A stretch of 33,118 nucleotides of DNA from Candidatus Phocaeicola excrementigallinarum (GCA_019120125.1 DWVR01000030.1:1-33118); one strand, 5' to 3'. Positions 15,463 through 24,538 are shown, counted from the stretch's first letter. Notes: generated from the letters alone by a model not told the origin. A program made the numbers and translations.

Positions 15463-16629
15463 TTACTTGACACCTGATGCGTATTTAACACTAACAACCT
15501 GTATCTTTGCGTTTTGCGTAAGTTTACATCCTGCCTTCTGCCTTTGAACTCCATGCGTCACTTCGGGCAGGCAGTTCACCAAGAGGCTGTCCGCTCCGTT
15601 CTGACGGGCAAGGATTCCGTCAGATGCAGCAGGTGGGTTTCCTTTTCCGCCAAGAGTGTCTATCTGTGCCGGAGTGTAGCCGCGTGTCCGTCCGAATTGG
15701 TTCAGCACTTCCACGATGCGCAGGTTCTGACGGATGGCTTCTGGCTGGAAGCGGGGCAAGGTCTGGCGGTTGTCGTTGGGGCTGAACTTCGTGTGCTCGT
15801 TAATCAGTCCTCCGAGAAATCCCCGGTTGATGGGGCTGTAAGGCACGAAACCGATGCCCAGTTCACGGCACAAAGGCAACACGCTTTCTTCTACCGTGCG
15901 GTGCATCAGGTGGTATTCGCTTTGGATGGCGGTAATGGGACAAATGACGTGGGCGCGGCGGATGGTGTCAGCGTTCACCTCGCACAATCCCCAGTGGAGT
16001 ATCTTGCCTTCCTTGATAAGCTCCGCAATGGTTTCCGCCACCACCTCGATAGGCGTATTGGGGTCGCCACGGTGCTGGTAGAACATATCCAGTTTCTCCA
16101 CGCCGAGGCTGCGGAGGGAGTTCTCGCACACCTTGCGGATATTGGCGGGACTGCTGTATTCCTCCGTCTTCACCTGCACGCCGTTCACGTACTTGTGTCC
16201 GAATTTGGAGGTGACGCATACTCTGTTCGTATATCCTTTCAACGCCTTGCCCATCAGCACCTCGTTGGTGAAGGGGCCGTAGCTCTCTGCTGTATCAAAC
16301 AAGGTAACGCCCCGCTCTATGGCTTCGTGTACCAGACGGATGCAAGCCGCCTCGTCGGGATGCTTGCTGCGGTGGTAGTTTAAGTCCATACAGCCGAAGC
16401 CCATTGCCGACACGGTGAAGGCTGCCTGTCCGCTGCCCAAAATCCTTCGTTTGCGTACTGCCGCCATGCCCGCCGGGATGTCTTTGGCAGATGTCTTGCT
16501 GATAGCTCTTTCAGCCGCTTCTACTCTTTCTAACGCCGGGGATACTCAGATTGCTGCTCCGGTCAATGCCGCCGCTTTCAGAAAACCACGGCGAGACATT
16601 TCCATGCGCTTGTCGCTTTCTTTCTTCAT
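15463..16629 (-). pseudogene. Aldo/keto reductase with Tat signal, broken by an internal TGA and a lost C-terminus
   Basis: The intact frame from the ATG at 16467 encodes an aldo/keto reductase (NADPH-dependent carbonyl reductase). Its catalytic tetrad is present: D58 and Y63 in FDTAESYG, K88 in VTSKFG, H132 in FYQHRGD. The same frame continues upstream to an ATG at 16629 through a twin-arginine signal (MSRRGFLKAAALTGAAI), but a TGA at 16546-16548 interrupts it after codon 27. Relatives carry exactly such a Tat leader, so this is a nonsense mutation, not a chance frame. At the other end homology stops after RTRGYTPAQI (about 15661). The expected IALAWLL... region and the last 80-90 residues are missing, replaced by unrelated residues. 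A truncated cytoplasmic product from 16467 is possible but probably inactive. Confidence 0.85.
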
Positions 16630-16652
16630 GAAGCTCTCGTTTTTTAGGATGA

Positions 16653-17219
16653 TTATTTCAAGTTTGTCTTGAAGAAGTCCGTCAACTTGTCAAACGAAAT
16701 CTTGTCCGTCTGGTCGTACAAGTCCACATGGTTGGCACCGGGCACGATGTACAGTTCCTTCGGCTCGTTCGCCTGCTTGTAGGCATCCTCGCTGAAATAG
16801 CGTGAATGGGCGTTCTCCCCGGCGATGAACAAGACCGGACGGGAGAAATCTCCTTGATCATCGCAAAGGGATAGAAGTTCATCAATGCCGCCTGACTGGT
16901 GTAGCGTGTGCCGAGGTAACGGGGATGATAGCCGCGCTCCTTGTTGCGGTAATAGCTTTTGCACGGGAGACGCGTTTCCCGGCAACTTTTCAGGAGTACC
17001 GAACCGAATAAGCGGTTCCTGCGCTTCCGTCATGGCGGCGAAGTTCAGCTGTTTCACGGAACGGGTGGATGCCATTCTTCCCAGGAGGGTGGCAAATCGT
17101 TGAACGGGTGGATGGACAATCTTGCCGTCGGCATACACATAACTAATTGGAACAACATACGGATAACCGTCATCTTCATAAAGGGTCAGCGTTCCAACAA
17201 TCAGAATAATCCTGTTCAT
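16653..17219 (-). pseudogene. Chimeric remnant: NimA-like N-terminus joined to frameshifted alpha/beta hydrolase
   Basis: The frame is open for 188 codons but is not one gene. Its first about 30 residues (GTLTLYEDDGYPYVVPISYV) resemble a pyridoxamine-phosphate-oxidase/NimA-type protein. The rest matches the C-terminal half of an alpha/beta hydrolase. The hydrolase part changes frame twice. After PGNASPVQK the family sequence continues in another frame (YYRNKERGYHPRYLGT...MNFYPFAMIKEIS), then returns at SRPVLFIAGENAHSRYFSED, consistent with a lost base in the GGG at 16841-16843. The two shifts cancel, so no stop appears. The N-terminal half with the GxSxG nucleophile is absent, while the family's C-terminal GANHVDLYDQTD carries the catalytic His. 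It lies 23 bases upstream of the reductase pseudogene. Confidence 0.8.
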
Positions 17220-17407
17220 ACGGCTTTCTTATATTCGTTCGATAATATGTTGTGTATGCAAAGCTTCGGTCACGTCCTGACTGTCCGGCGATTCCCGGTG
17301 TCTGATATCCGTGAGACAGCCACCGCACGTCCGTCAGACAAGTGTCGCACGCAGGTGCGGCAACGGTGGACGGCGGAGATTGCCATGAGGCATGAAATGA
17401 CAAAATA

Positions 17408-17439
17408 ATTGCATAAATCAAAAAATGGTGCTACCTTTG
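17408..17439 (+). promoter_or_regulatory. Promoter of aspS
   Basis: The -7 box TACCTTTG at 17432-17439 matches TAnnTTTG. A -33-like ATTG at 17408-17411 is 20 bases upstream, close to the consensus spacing. Transcription would start near 17446, consistent with translation from the ATG at 17477 rather than the GTG at 17450. Confidence 0.6.
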
Positions 17440-17476
17440 TGCCTCAAATGTGATTAAAAAACTAACATTTAAAGAT

Positions 17477-19234
17477 ATGTTCAGAAGTCATACTTGCGGC
17501 GAGTTGCGACTCGCCGATGCAGGCAAAACCGTGACGTTGGCCGGATGGGTGCAGCGCTCACGTAAGATGGGAGGAATGACCTTCGTGGACCTCCGCGACC
17601 GCTACGGCATCACCCAGCTGGTTTTCAATACGGAAGTAAACGCGGAACTGTGTGACCGCGCCAACCGTCTGGGCCGCGAATACGTGATCCAGGTGACGGG
17701 CACAGTCAGCGAGCGCTCAAGCAAGAACGCCAATCTTTCGACCGGGGACATTGAGATCATCGTGTCGGTACTGAATGTCCTGAATGCGGCGCAGACTCCT
17801 CCTTTCACCATTGAGGACAATACGGACGGCGGTGACGACCTCCGTATGAAATACCGTTATCTGGACTTGCGCCGTACGGCGGTGCGCAAGAATCTGGAGC
17901 TCCGTCACCGGATGACTATGGAAGTGCGCCGCTATCTTGACAGCAAGGGATTCCTGGAGGTGGAGACTCCGATGCTGATCGGTTCCACCCCTGAGGGTGC
18001 ACGCGACTTTGTGGTTCCCTCGCGCATGAATCCGGGACAGTTCTATGCGTTGCCGCAGTCTCCGCAGACACTGAAGCAGTTACTGATGGTTTCCGGTTTC
18101 GACCGTTATTTCCAGATTGTGAAATGCTTCCGTGACGAGGACCTCCGTGCCGACCGCCAGCCGGAATTCACCCAGATTGACTGCGAGATGAGTTTTGTGG
18201 AGCAGGAAGACATTATCCAGATGTTCGAAGGCATGGCGAAACATCTGTTCAAGGAGCTTCGTGGCGTGGAGCTGGCAGAGCCGTTCCAACGGATGCCATG
18301 GGCGGACGCCATGAAATACTATGGCAGCGACAAGCCAGACCTGCGTTTCGGCATGAAGTTCGTGGAGCTGATGGACATTCTGAAAGGGTATGGATTCTCC
18401 GTGTTCGACAATGCGGCGTATATCGGCGGTATCTGTACGGAAGGGGCGGCTCATTATACCCGCAAGCAGCTTGACCATCTGACGGAATTCGTGAAACGTC
18501 CGCAGATCGGTGCCAAAGGTATGGTCTATGCCCGTATTGAGGCAGACGGCACCGTGAAGTCGAGTGTGGACAAGTTCTACAGTCAGGACGTGCTTCAGAA
18601 GATGAAGGAAGCGTTCGGCGCGAAACCGGGTGACCTGATTCTGATCCTGAGCGGCGATGATGCGATGAAGACCCGCAAGCAGTTGAGCGAGCTGCGTCTG
18701 GAGATGGGTAACCAGCTCGGGCTGCGCGACAAGAACAAGTTTGCCTGCCTGTGGGTGGTGGATTTCCCGATGTTCGAATGGAGCGAGGAGGAAGGTCGTC
18801 TGATGGCCATGCACCATCCGTTCACTCATCCGAAGGACGAGGACATTCCGTTGCTGGACACTAATCCGGCCGCTGTGCGTGCCGATGCGTATGATATGGT
18901 GGTGAACGGTGTGGAAGTAGGCGGCGGTTCCATCCGTATCCATGATTCCGCCCTTCAGGAGAAGATGTTCGAGATTCTGGGATTCACTCCGGAAAAGGCG
19001 CAGGAGCAGTTCGGCTTCCTGATGAACGCTTTCAAGTTCGGTGCTCCTCCCCATGGAGGTCTGGCTTACGGCCTCGACCGTTGGGTATCGCTGTTCGCCG
19101 GTCTCGATTCCATCCGCGACTGCATCGCGTTCCCGAAGAACAATTCCGGACGTGACGTGATGCTGGATGCCCCGGGTTGTCTTGACCAGAAGCAGCTGGA
19201 CGAACTGCATCTGCAGGTGACCCCGATTGATTAA
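17477..19234 (+). CDS. aspS: Aspartyl-tRNA synthetase
   Basis: 585 residues, the bacterial-type AspRS length. It charges tRNA-Asp with aspartate in the cytoplasm. The N-terminal OB-fold anticodon domain begins [10 protein letters not shown] and includes [20 protein letters not shown]. The class II core contains motif 2 [18 protein letters not shown], the bacterial GAD insertion (about 290-420) and motif 3 [10 protein letters not shown] chose the ATG at 17477; a GTG at 17450 is in frame but adds nine residues not seen in the family and lies about at the predicted transcription start. GtrA-family gene 19276-19665 follows after 41 bases. Confidence 0.97.
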   Translation: MFRSHTCGELRLADAGKTVTLAGWVQRSRKMGGMTFVDLRDRYGITQLVFNTEVNAELCDRANRLGREYVIQVTGTVSERSSKNANLSTGDIEIIVSVLNVLNAAQTPPFTIEDNTDGGDDLRMKYRYLDLRRTAVRKNLELRHRMTMEVRRYLDSKGFLEVETPMLIGSTPEGARDFVVPSRMNPGQFYALPQSPQTLKQLLMVSGFDRYFQIVKCFRDEDLRADRQPEFTQIDCEMSFVEQEDIIQMFEGMAKHLFKELRGVELAEPFQRMPWADAMKYYGSDKPDLRFGMKFVELMDILKGYGFSVFDNAAYIGGICTEGAAHYTRKQLDHLTEFVKRPQIGAKGMVYARIEADGTVKSSVDKFYSQDVLQKMKEAFGAKPGDLILILSGDDAMKTRKQLSELRLEMGNQLGLRDKNKFACLWVVDFPMFEWSEEEGRLMAMHHPFTHPKDEDIPLLDTNPAAVRADAYDMVVNGVEVGGGSIRIHDSALQEKMFEILGFTPEKAQEQFGFLMNAFKFGAPPHGGLAYGLDRWVSLFAGLDSIRDCIAFPKNNSGRDVMLDAPGCLDQKQLDELHLQVTPID

Positions 19235-19275
19235 GTACCTCAAACACTCCACCAGTTACAAAAACAAGGAATTGA

Positions 19276-19665
19276 ATGAAGGAATCTGTGCGAATTTTCC
19301 GCTTTGCGATAGTGGGCACACTCAATGCGCTGATAACGGCCCTGGTGGTGTGGCTGTTGATGCACATTGAAGGGGAGAGCTACATTACGGCGAACATCAT
19401 CGCGTATGTCATCGCACAGATTCATAATTTCATCTGGTGTAAATACTGGATATTTCCCTTAGAGGCTGACGGCAAAAAAAACAGCATCTGGCATCAGATG
19501 CTGTTTTTTGCCGGAGCCTTCCTGTTGGCTTACAGCTCCCAGTTCCTTTTTCTCCTGATGTTGGTCGAGTTGCTTCACTGCAACGAATATCTGGCCCAGT
19601 TTCTCGGCTTGTTCATTTACGGAGCGGTCAACTTCATGACCAACAGGCATGTCACTTTCCGCTAG
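19276..19665 (+). CDS. GtrA family membrane protein
   Basis: 129 residues with four hydrophobic segments (about 9-29, 38-56, 75-95 and 103-121), the normal GtrA/DPMS layout. Examples are FAIVGTLNALITALVVWLLM, IIAYVIAQIHNFIWCKYWIF and LGLFIYGAVNFMTNRHVTF. The NxxxxKYWIF and AVNFxxNRxxTF signatures are typical. Such proteins are thought to help move polyprenyl-linked sugars across the membrane for cell-surface polysaccharides; no glycosyltransferase is nearby, so the partner is unknown. It ends in CTAG, which is also the stop of the convergent ACT gene. A strong terminator-like hairpin lies inside the coding sequence (19471-19512). Confidence 0.9.
   Translation: MKESVRIFRFAIVGTLNALITALVVWLLMHIEGESYITANIIAYVIAQIHNFIWCKYWIFPLEADGKKNSIWHQMLFFAGAFLLAYSSQFLFLLMLVELLHCNEYLAQFLGLFIYGAVNFMTNRHVTFR
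19471..19512. terminator. Bidirectional terminator-like hairpin inside the gtrA-family gene
   Basis: The left arm 19471-19490 (GGC, eight A, CAGCATCTG), the loop GCAT at 19491-19494 and the right arm 19495-19512 (CAGATGCTG, six T, GCC) form an 18-bp stem. The only imperfection is two extra A in the left arm. The 9-bp GC-balanced core flanked by A8 and T6 is the form of an intrinsic terminator on either strand. It encodes GKKNSIWHQMLFFAG between two membrane segments, so it may be coincidental, or it may attenuate the gene. Confidence 0.5.
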
Positions 19666-20090
19666 GCCATCTCCAGAAGCCGGTTTTCTTCAATATAGTC
19701 CAGTCTCTTTTCCAGAATCACCTGTCGGGTCAGTTCCGTGTTGTCTGTGCGGAACACCAGTATCCCTTTTCCGGACAGCAGGAATGAATAAAGGTAGGAA
19801 ATGCCGATTCCGGCCTCGCTGAAGCTGCGGATGGCATCGGCGGCACGTCCCGGCTGGTTGTCGAGCATGATGGCAAACACCTCGGAGAGGTTGGCGGATA
19901 TTCCCGCCTGTTTCAGCGTGTCGTATGCCCGCATGGGTTCGGAACAGATAATGCGGTAGATGCCGTATTCCACGGTATCGGAAATGGTGGAGGCGATGAG
20001 CTGGATATTCGCTTCTTTAAGAAGTTCAAGCACTTGCAGGAGTGTGCCCGACTTGTTCTCCACAAATACGGATAATTGATGTACGGTCAT
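19662..20090 (-). CDS. ACT domain protein (amino-acid-binding regulator)
   Basis: 142 residues made of two ACT domains: MTVHQLSVFVENKSGTLLQVLELLKE with STISDTVEYGIYRIICSE, then VFAIMLDNQPGRAADAIRSF with GIGISYLYSFLLSGKGILVFR. ACT domains bind amino acids and control enzymes or transporters. It lies 26 bases downstream of a phenylacetate-CoA ligase, the arrangement typical in Bacteroidota, where the pair often accompanies indolepyruvate ferredoxin oxidoreductase genes. Those are not in this window. Its stop shares the four bases CTAG with the convergent GtrA gene. Confidence 0.93.
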   Translation of the reverse strand: MTVHQLSVFVENKSGTLLQVLELLKEANIQLIASTISDTVEYGIYRIICSEPMRAYDTLKQAGISANLSEVFAIMLDNQPGRAADAIRSFSEAGIGISYLYSFLLSGKGILVFRTDNTELTRQVILEKRLDYIEENRLLEMA

Positions 20091-20116
20091 GTTTCTTTAC
20101 TTTATTTGTTATTTTT

Positions 20117-21430
20117 TCAAATCAGTGTCTTGCGCAAGTCTTTCACGCGGACTGCCTTTCCTTCCTGTTTCGGGAGACTTCCCTTCGCGACAAGTTTCAC
20201 GCGTGGTGTGATCAGAATCTCGTCCTTCAGTTGTCGGGTGATTTCTTTTGTCAGGTTTTGCAGGAAACCGTAGTCGTCAATGAAGTTGTTGAGTTCCACT
20301 TCCACGGTCATTTCGTCGTTCGCTTCCAGATTGGTCAGGGTGATGAGGTATTCATTGCCGAGCTCCTTGAACTGCATCAGAATATTCTCTATCTGGATCG
20401 GGAAGATGTTCACACCCTTCAGGATCATCATGTCGTCGCTTCGTCCTTTCATGCGGTCAAGCCGTTTGTGGTGGCGTCCGCACGGGCAGTCGCCCGGCAG
20501 GATGCGGGTCAGGTCACGGGTGCGGTAGCGCAGCAGGGGCATGGCCTCACGGTTGATGGTTGTCAGCACCAGTTCGCCCACTTCTCCTTCCGGAACAGGC
20601 TCCAGTGTGTCAGGGTTCACGATCTCCACGATGTAATAGTCTTCCCAGATATGCAGGCCGTTCTGTTCGGGACACTCAAAGGCCACTCCCGGTCCGCACA
20701 TCTCCGACATGCCGAATGAGTTGTAGGCTTTTACGCCCAGCATGTCTTCGATGCGTCGGCGCTGCTCGTCGGAATGCGGTTCCGCACCGATAATCAGCGT
20801 GCGGAGTCTTGTGTCTCTGCGTGGGTCGATTCCCATTTCCTGCATCACTTCATACAGGCGTCCCGCATAGCTCGGTATGGCATGGAGGGCTGTTGTTCCG
20901 AAGTCGGTGATGAATTTGATCTGGCGTTTGGTGTTTCCGGCGGCGGCGGGTACGGTCAGCATCCCCAGACGTTCGGCGCCATATTGGAATCCCAGTCCGC
21001 CGGTAAACATGCCGTAGCCTGATGAATTCTGGAATATGTCTCCCTTGCGTAATCCTACCATGTACAGGCAGCGGGCCACAGCGTTGGCCCATTCATCCAG
21101 GTCGTGCTGTGTATGGAGGATGACGGTCGGTGTGCCTGTCGTTCCGCTGGAGGAATGGAGCCGTACGACTTCTTCCAACGGTACGGATGAAAGCCCGAAC
21201 GGATAATGGTCACGCAAGTCTTGTTTGGTAGTGAAGGGAATCTTATGGAGATCATCCAGCGAGCGGATGTCTTCCGGTCTTAGGCCGTTCTCCTGAAAAC
21301 GCTGCTTGTAGAAGGGAGTACGCATGCAGCGTTGTATGGTTTTTTGCAGTCTCTCCAACTGCAGTTTTTCTATTTCCGGACGGCTCATCGTCTCCAGTTC
21401 CGGATGTAAATACATTTCCTTGTCTTTCAT
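20117..21430 (-). CDS. paaK: Phenylacetate-CoA ligase family AMP-forming enzyme
   Basis: 437 residues, full PaaK length. It activates an aryl acid such as phenylacetate or indoleacetate with ATP to give the CoA thioester and AMP, in the cytoplasm. The AMP-binding core motif SSSGTTGTPTV is at 93-103, and the later conserved blocks YNSFGMSEMCGPG, GEVGELVLTTI, RYRTRDLTRI and GRSDDMMILKGVNIFP are all present. The GVNIFP segment and the C-terminal domain are intact. It is followed by the ACT gene (26-base gap). A promoter-like sequence and a leader hairpin are upstream (21462-21578). In gut Bacteroidota this enzyme is associated with aryl-keto-acid fermentation or amino-acid synthesis in the reverse direction; which applies here is inference. 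Confidence 0.92.
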   Translation of the reverse strand: MKDKEMYLHPELETMSRPEIEKLQLERLQKTIQRCMRTPFYKQRFQENGLRPEDIRSLDDLHKIPFTTKQDLRDHYPFGLSSVPLEEVVRLHSSSGTTGTPTVILHTQHDLDEWANAVARCLYMVGLRKGDIFQNSSGYGMFTGGLGFQYGAERLGMLTVPAAAGNTKRQIKFITDFGTTALHAIPSYAGRLYEVMQEMGIDPRRDTRLRTLIIGAEPHSDEQRRRIEDMLGVKAYNSFGMSEMCGPGVAFECPEQNGLHIWEDYYIVEIVNPDTLEPVPEGEVGELVLTTINREAMPLLRYRTRDLTRILPGDCPCGRHHKRLDRMKGRSDDMMILKGVNIFPIQIENILMQFKELGNEYLITLTNLEANDEMTVEVELNNFIDDYGFLQNLTKEITRQLKDEILITPRVKLVAKGSLPKQEGKAVRVKDLRKTLI

Positions 21431-21461
21431 GGTCTTGAATTGGTTTTATTGGATTTCTCAT

Positions 21462-21502
21462 GAAGGCGTGAGGTGTTTTTTGATTGATACCGTCACGCCT
21501 TC
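21462..21502 (-). other. Leader hairpin upstream of paaK
   Basis: GAAGGCGTGA at 21462-21471 and its exact reverse complement TCACGCCTTC at 21493-21502 form a 10-bp stem with a 21-base loop. It sits 32 bases before the paaK ATG and inside the predicted leader. No terminator T-run follows it in the paaK direction. Confidence 0.4.
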
Positions 21503-21548
21503 GTGTGAGAATCCATGTCTTTTTATCTTTTGTCTGACTTACAGTCGG

Positions 21549-21578
21549 CAAATATAGCAATATTCAAGATAAAACCAA
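21549..21578 (-). promoter_or_regulatory. Promoter of the paaK-ACT operon
   Basis: On the minus strand TATATTTG (21549-21556) matches TAnnTTTG. TTGG (21575-21578) about 18-19 bases upstream is a plausible -33 element. The predicted leader is about 110 bases and contains the hairpin at 21462-21502. Confidence 0.5.
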
Positions 21579-21636
21579 TTAAAACTGTCAGTTATTTACC
21601 CTATAGGATGTTTTTGCTTTTAATTTGCCTGTCAGA

Positions 21637-24486
21637 TCAGTCAAATGAGCCGTAGCGGGTAGGCAGCAGCTTGCGGTCGCCAAGCGTGTTGTCAATGCGC
21701 GCCACGTTGATCCAGAATTTGTTCTCCCGCACGTCCTCAGAAGGATACGCCGCTTTTTCCCGGCTGTACATGTGCTGCCATTTATTCGCCACGATCTCGT
21801 ATTCCGGATGCGGAGAGTTGACCAGCACGTTGTCCTCTTTCGAGGCGTCGCCGTTCTTGATTTCCTCAATCTCGTTCCAGATACCCAGCATGGCATTCAC
21901 AAAACGGTCGAGTTCAGCCAGGCTTTCGCTTTCCGTGGGCTCGATCATCAATGTGCCGTGTACGGGGAAGGAGAGTGTGGGCGCATGATAGCCGTAATCC
22001 ATGAGACGCTTGGAGATGTCGTTTTCCGAGATGCCGCTCTCTTCATGGATTCTTCTGCATTCCAGAATCATCTCATGTCCCACAAAACCTTTGCTGCCAC
22101 AATAGACAATCCCATATGTGTCTTTCAGACAGGCCGCCAGATAATTGGCATTGAGAATGGCTGTCTCCGTGGCGTGGCGCAACCCTTCCTCGCCCATCAT
22201 GCAGATATAAGCGTAGGTGATGGGCAGGATACCGGCACTTCCGTATGGAGCGGCGGAGACTTCGTTCCTGTCATTCCCGAATGCCGCATGTCCCGGCAGG
22301 AAAGGCGTCAGATGCTCGGAAACGCAGACTGGTCCTACGCCCGGACCTCCTCCTCCGTGAGGACTGGCAAAAGTCTTGTGCAGGTTCAGGTGGCAGAGGT
22401 CGGCACCGATAGTCGCGGGATTGGTCAGTCCCACCTGCGCGTTCATGTTCGCCCCGTCCATGTAGACTTGTGCGCCGCAACGGTGAATGATCCTGCATAT
22501 CTCCACGATGTCCTCTTCAAAAATTCCGTGAGTGGAAGGATAGGTGATCATCAGTGCGGCCAGATTCTCCTTGTTGGCTTCTGCCTTGGCCTTCAAATCC
22601 TTTATATCCACATTCCCATGTTCGTCACAGGCACAGGTGAGAGGTTCGTATCCGGCCTGTACAGCCGAAGCCGGATTCGTGCCGTGGGCTGATGCCGGAA
22701 TCAGCACCAGATGCCGGTGACCTTGTCCGATGCTTTCCAGATAGCTACGTATGATGCGCAGGCCCGTATATTCGCCAGCGGCACCGGAGTTTGGCTGGAA
22801 TGTGATTCCGGAAAAACCGGTAATGGTCTTCAACTGTTCGGAAAGATTATGTATCAATGCGGTATAACCCTCCGCCTGATCCTCAGGCACCAATGGATGG
22901 ATGTTCATCCACGCCGCATTGCTTAATGGAAGCATCTCGGCTGCCGCGTTCAGCTTCATGGTGCATGAGCCGAGGGATATCATCGAGTGGGTGAGGGAGA
23001 TGTCCTTGCGTTCCAGCCGTTTGATGTAGCGCATCATTTCTGTCTCCGTATGATATTTTCTGAAGATCTCGTGGGTCAGGTATGATGTATGGCGGCGCAG
23101 TTCTTTGGGGATAGAGGCTGTGTCTGGAATTCCGGATGCGTCATGTGTGGTCTCTTCTGCCGCTATGCCGAAGATGTTCACCAGCAGGTTGGCGTCCGCC
23201 AGAGTGGTCGTCTCATCGACGCTGATACCCACATCACCGTTCCCGAAGTAGCGGAGGTTGACACTCTTGCTTAAGGCGATGGTCTGCAGTTTTTGGGCGG
23301 TGACCTGCTCAGGCAAAGTAACGCGCAGTGTGTCAAAGAAAACCTTATTCTTCTGTTTGTAGCCTAAGCGTGCGAGCTGTTTGTCCAGCCACGAGGCGGT
23401 GGCATGTATTTTCCCGGCTATTTCCCTGATGCCTTCCGGACCATGGTATATGGCATAGAATCCGGCCATTGTGGCCAGCAGTGCCTGTGCGGTACAGATA
23501 TTGGATGTAGCTCTTTCCCGTTTGATGTGCTGCTCACGTGTCTGGAGGGCCAGGCGGTAGCACAGATGGCCATATTTGTCTTTCGACAGGCCGATGATCC
23601 GCCCCGGCATGTTCCGCTTGTATTCGTCGCGCGTGGCGAAATAGGCCGCCGAGGGACCTCCGTAGAACATCGGGATGCCCAGACGCTGGGTGCTTCCGTA
23701 CACGATGTCGGCTCCCCATTCGCCGGGAGGGACCAGTAGGGCAAGTGAAAGGATGTCGGCACCTACGGCCACTTTGCAGCCTGCCGCATGGGCCTGTTCC
23801 ACAAAGGTGCGGTAATCTTCCACATTTCCGCTGTCATTAGGATACTGGATAATGCATCCGAAGAGGTCGGGTGTGAATTCAAGAGATTTATAGTTCCCCA
23901 CTTTCACCTGGATCCCTTGGGGAATGGCACGGGTGCGTATCACAGCCAATACCTGCGGGAATACTTCCTCGTCGACGAAAAGGGTGTCGGCTCCCGCCTT
24001 CTGTTGTGCGCGGCTCCGCAGTCCGTGTATCATGGTCATCGCTTCGGCTGCCGCGGTGGCCTCGTCAAGCAAGGAGCAGTTGGCGAGCGGCATTCCCGTC
24101 ATGTCGCACACGACAGTCTGGAAGTTCATCAGTGCTTCCAGACGCCCTTGTGAGATTTCCGCCTGGTAGGGAGTGTATGACGTGTACCATACCGGATTCT
24201 CGAACACGTTGCGCTGGATGACAGCCGGAGTCGCGGTGTCATACCAGCCTGTGCCGATATATGATTTGAATGTCTTGTTCCGTGCGGCCAGAGAAGCGAT
24301 ATGTCCGGCAAACTCACGCTCCGTCATGGCAGGGGCAAGTTCCAGATTCTTTTTCAACCGGATTTTTGCCGGGATAGTTTTGTCAATCAACTCATCGACT
24401 GACGTGACACCGATTTTTTCCAGCATCACTTTCAGGTCATCCTCATTTATTCCGATATGTCTGTGGGAAAATGTTGCAGTTTTCAT
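21637..24486 (-). CDS. gcvP: Glycine dehydrogenase (decarboxylating), P protein of the glycine cleavage system
   Basis: 949 residues, the fused (alpha plus beta) form of GcvP. It decarboxylates glycine and passes the aminomethyl group to the lipoyl arm of the H protein, in the cytoplasm. N-terminal landmarks are FSHRHIGINEDDLK and YTPYQAEISQGRLEALMNFQT. The pyridoxal phosphate lysine is K704 in HLNLHKTFASPHGGGGPG, and ASAHGTNPASA and TLMIEPTESE are present. No gcvT or gcvH is in this window. It is the last gene of a minus-strand run DUF3298 - rsmG - MBL - gcvP (52-base gap from the MBL gene). Confidence 0.97.
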   Translation of the reverse strand: MKTATFSHRHIGINEDDLKVMLEKIGVTSVDELIDKTIPAKIRLKKNLELAPAMTEREFAGHIASLAARNKTFKSYIGTGWYDTATPAVIQRNVFENPVWYTSYTPYQAEISQGRLEALMNFQTVVCDMTGMPLANCSLLDEATAAAEAMTMIHGLRSRAQQKAGADTLFVDEEVFPQVLAVIRTRAIPQGIQVKVGNYKSLEFTPDLFGCIIQYPNDSGNVEDYRTFVEQAHAAGCKVAVGADILSLALLVPPGEWGADIVYGSTQRLGIPMFYGGPSAAYFATRDEYKRNMPGRIIGLSKDKYGHLCYRLALQTREQHIKRERATSNICTAQALLATMAGFYAIYHGPEGIREIAGKIHATASWLDKQLARLGYKQKNKVFFDTLRVTLPEQVTAQKLQTIALSKSVNLRYFGNGDVGISVDETTTLADANLLVNIFGIAAEETTHDASGIPDTASIPKELRRHTSYLTHEIFRKYHTETEMMRYIKRLERKDISLTHSMISLGSCTMKLNAAAEMLPLSNAAWMNIHPLVPEDQAEGYTALIHNLSEQLKTITGFSGITFQPNSGAAGEYTGLRIIRSYLESIGQGHRHLVLIPASAHGTNPASAVQAGYEPLTCACDEHGNVDIKDLKAKAEANKENLAALMITYPSTHGIFEEDIVEICRIIHRCGAQVYMDGANMNAQVGLTNPATIGADLCHLNLHKTFASPHGGGGPGVGPVCVSEHLTPFLPGHAAFGNDRNEVSAAPYGSAGILPITYAYICMMGEEGLRHATETAILNANYLAACLKDTYGIVYCGSKGFVGHEMILECRRIHEESGISENDISKRLMDYGYHAPTLSFPVHGTLMIEPTESESLAELDRFVNAMLGIWNEIEEIKNGDASKEDNVLVNSPHPEYEIVANKWQHMYSREKAAYPSEDVRENKFWINVARIDNTLGDRKLLPTRYGSFD

Positions 24487-24538
24487 GATGGATATGTTTT
24501 AAGGTTTACTACAGATTTCTGGTTGTGCCGGCGCCTTC

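Noticed and set aside
15514..16383. 289-codon plus-strand frame over the aldo/keto reductase
   Set aside because: The opposite strand has the catalytic tetrad and family sequence; the plus-strand translation has no recognisable domain.
16546..16548. TGA in the reductase as a recoded (selenocysteine) codon
   Set aside because: It falls inside a Tat signal peptide, where selenocysteine makes no sense, and no SECIS-like hairpin was noticed; the gene is damaged at the other end too.
18080..19252. 390-codon open frame antisense to aspS
   Set aside because: It lies entirely over a full-length, well-conserved aspS with all class II motifs; the translation shows no family pattern and is His/Leu/Glu-rich as expected for a shadow.
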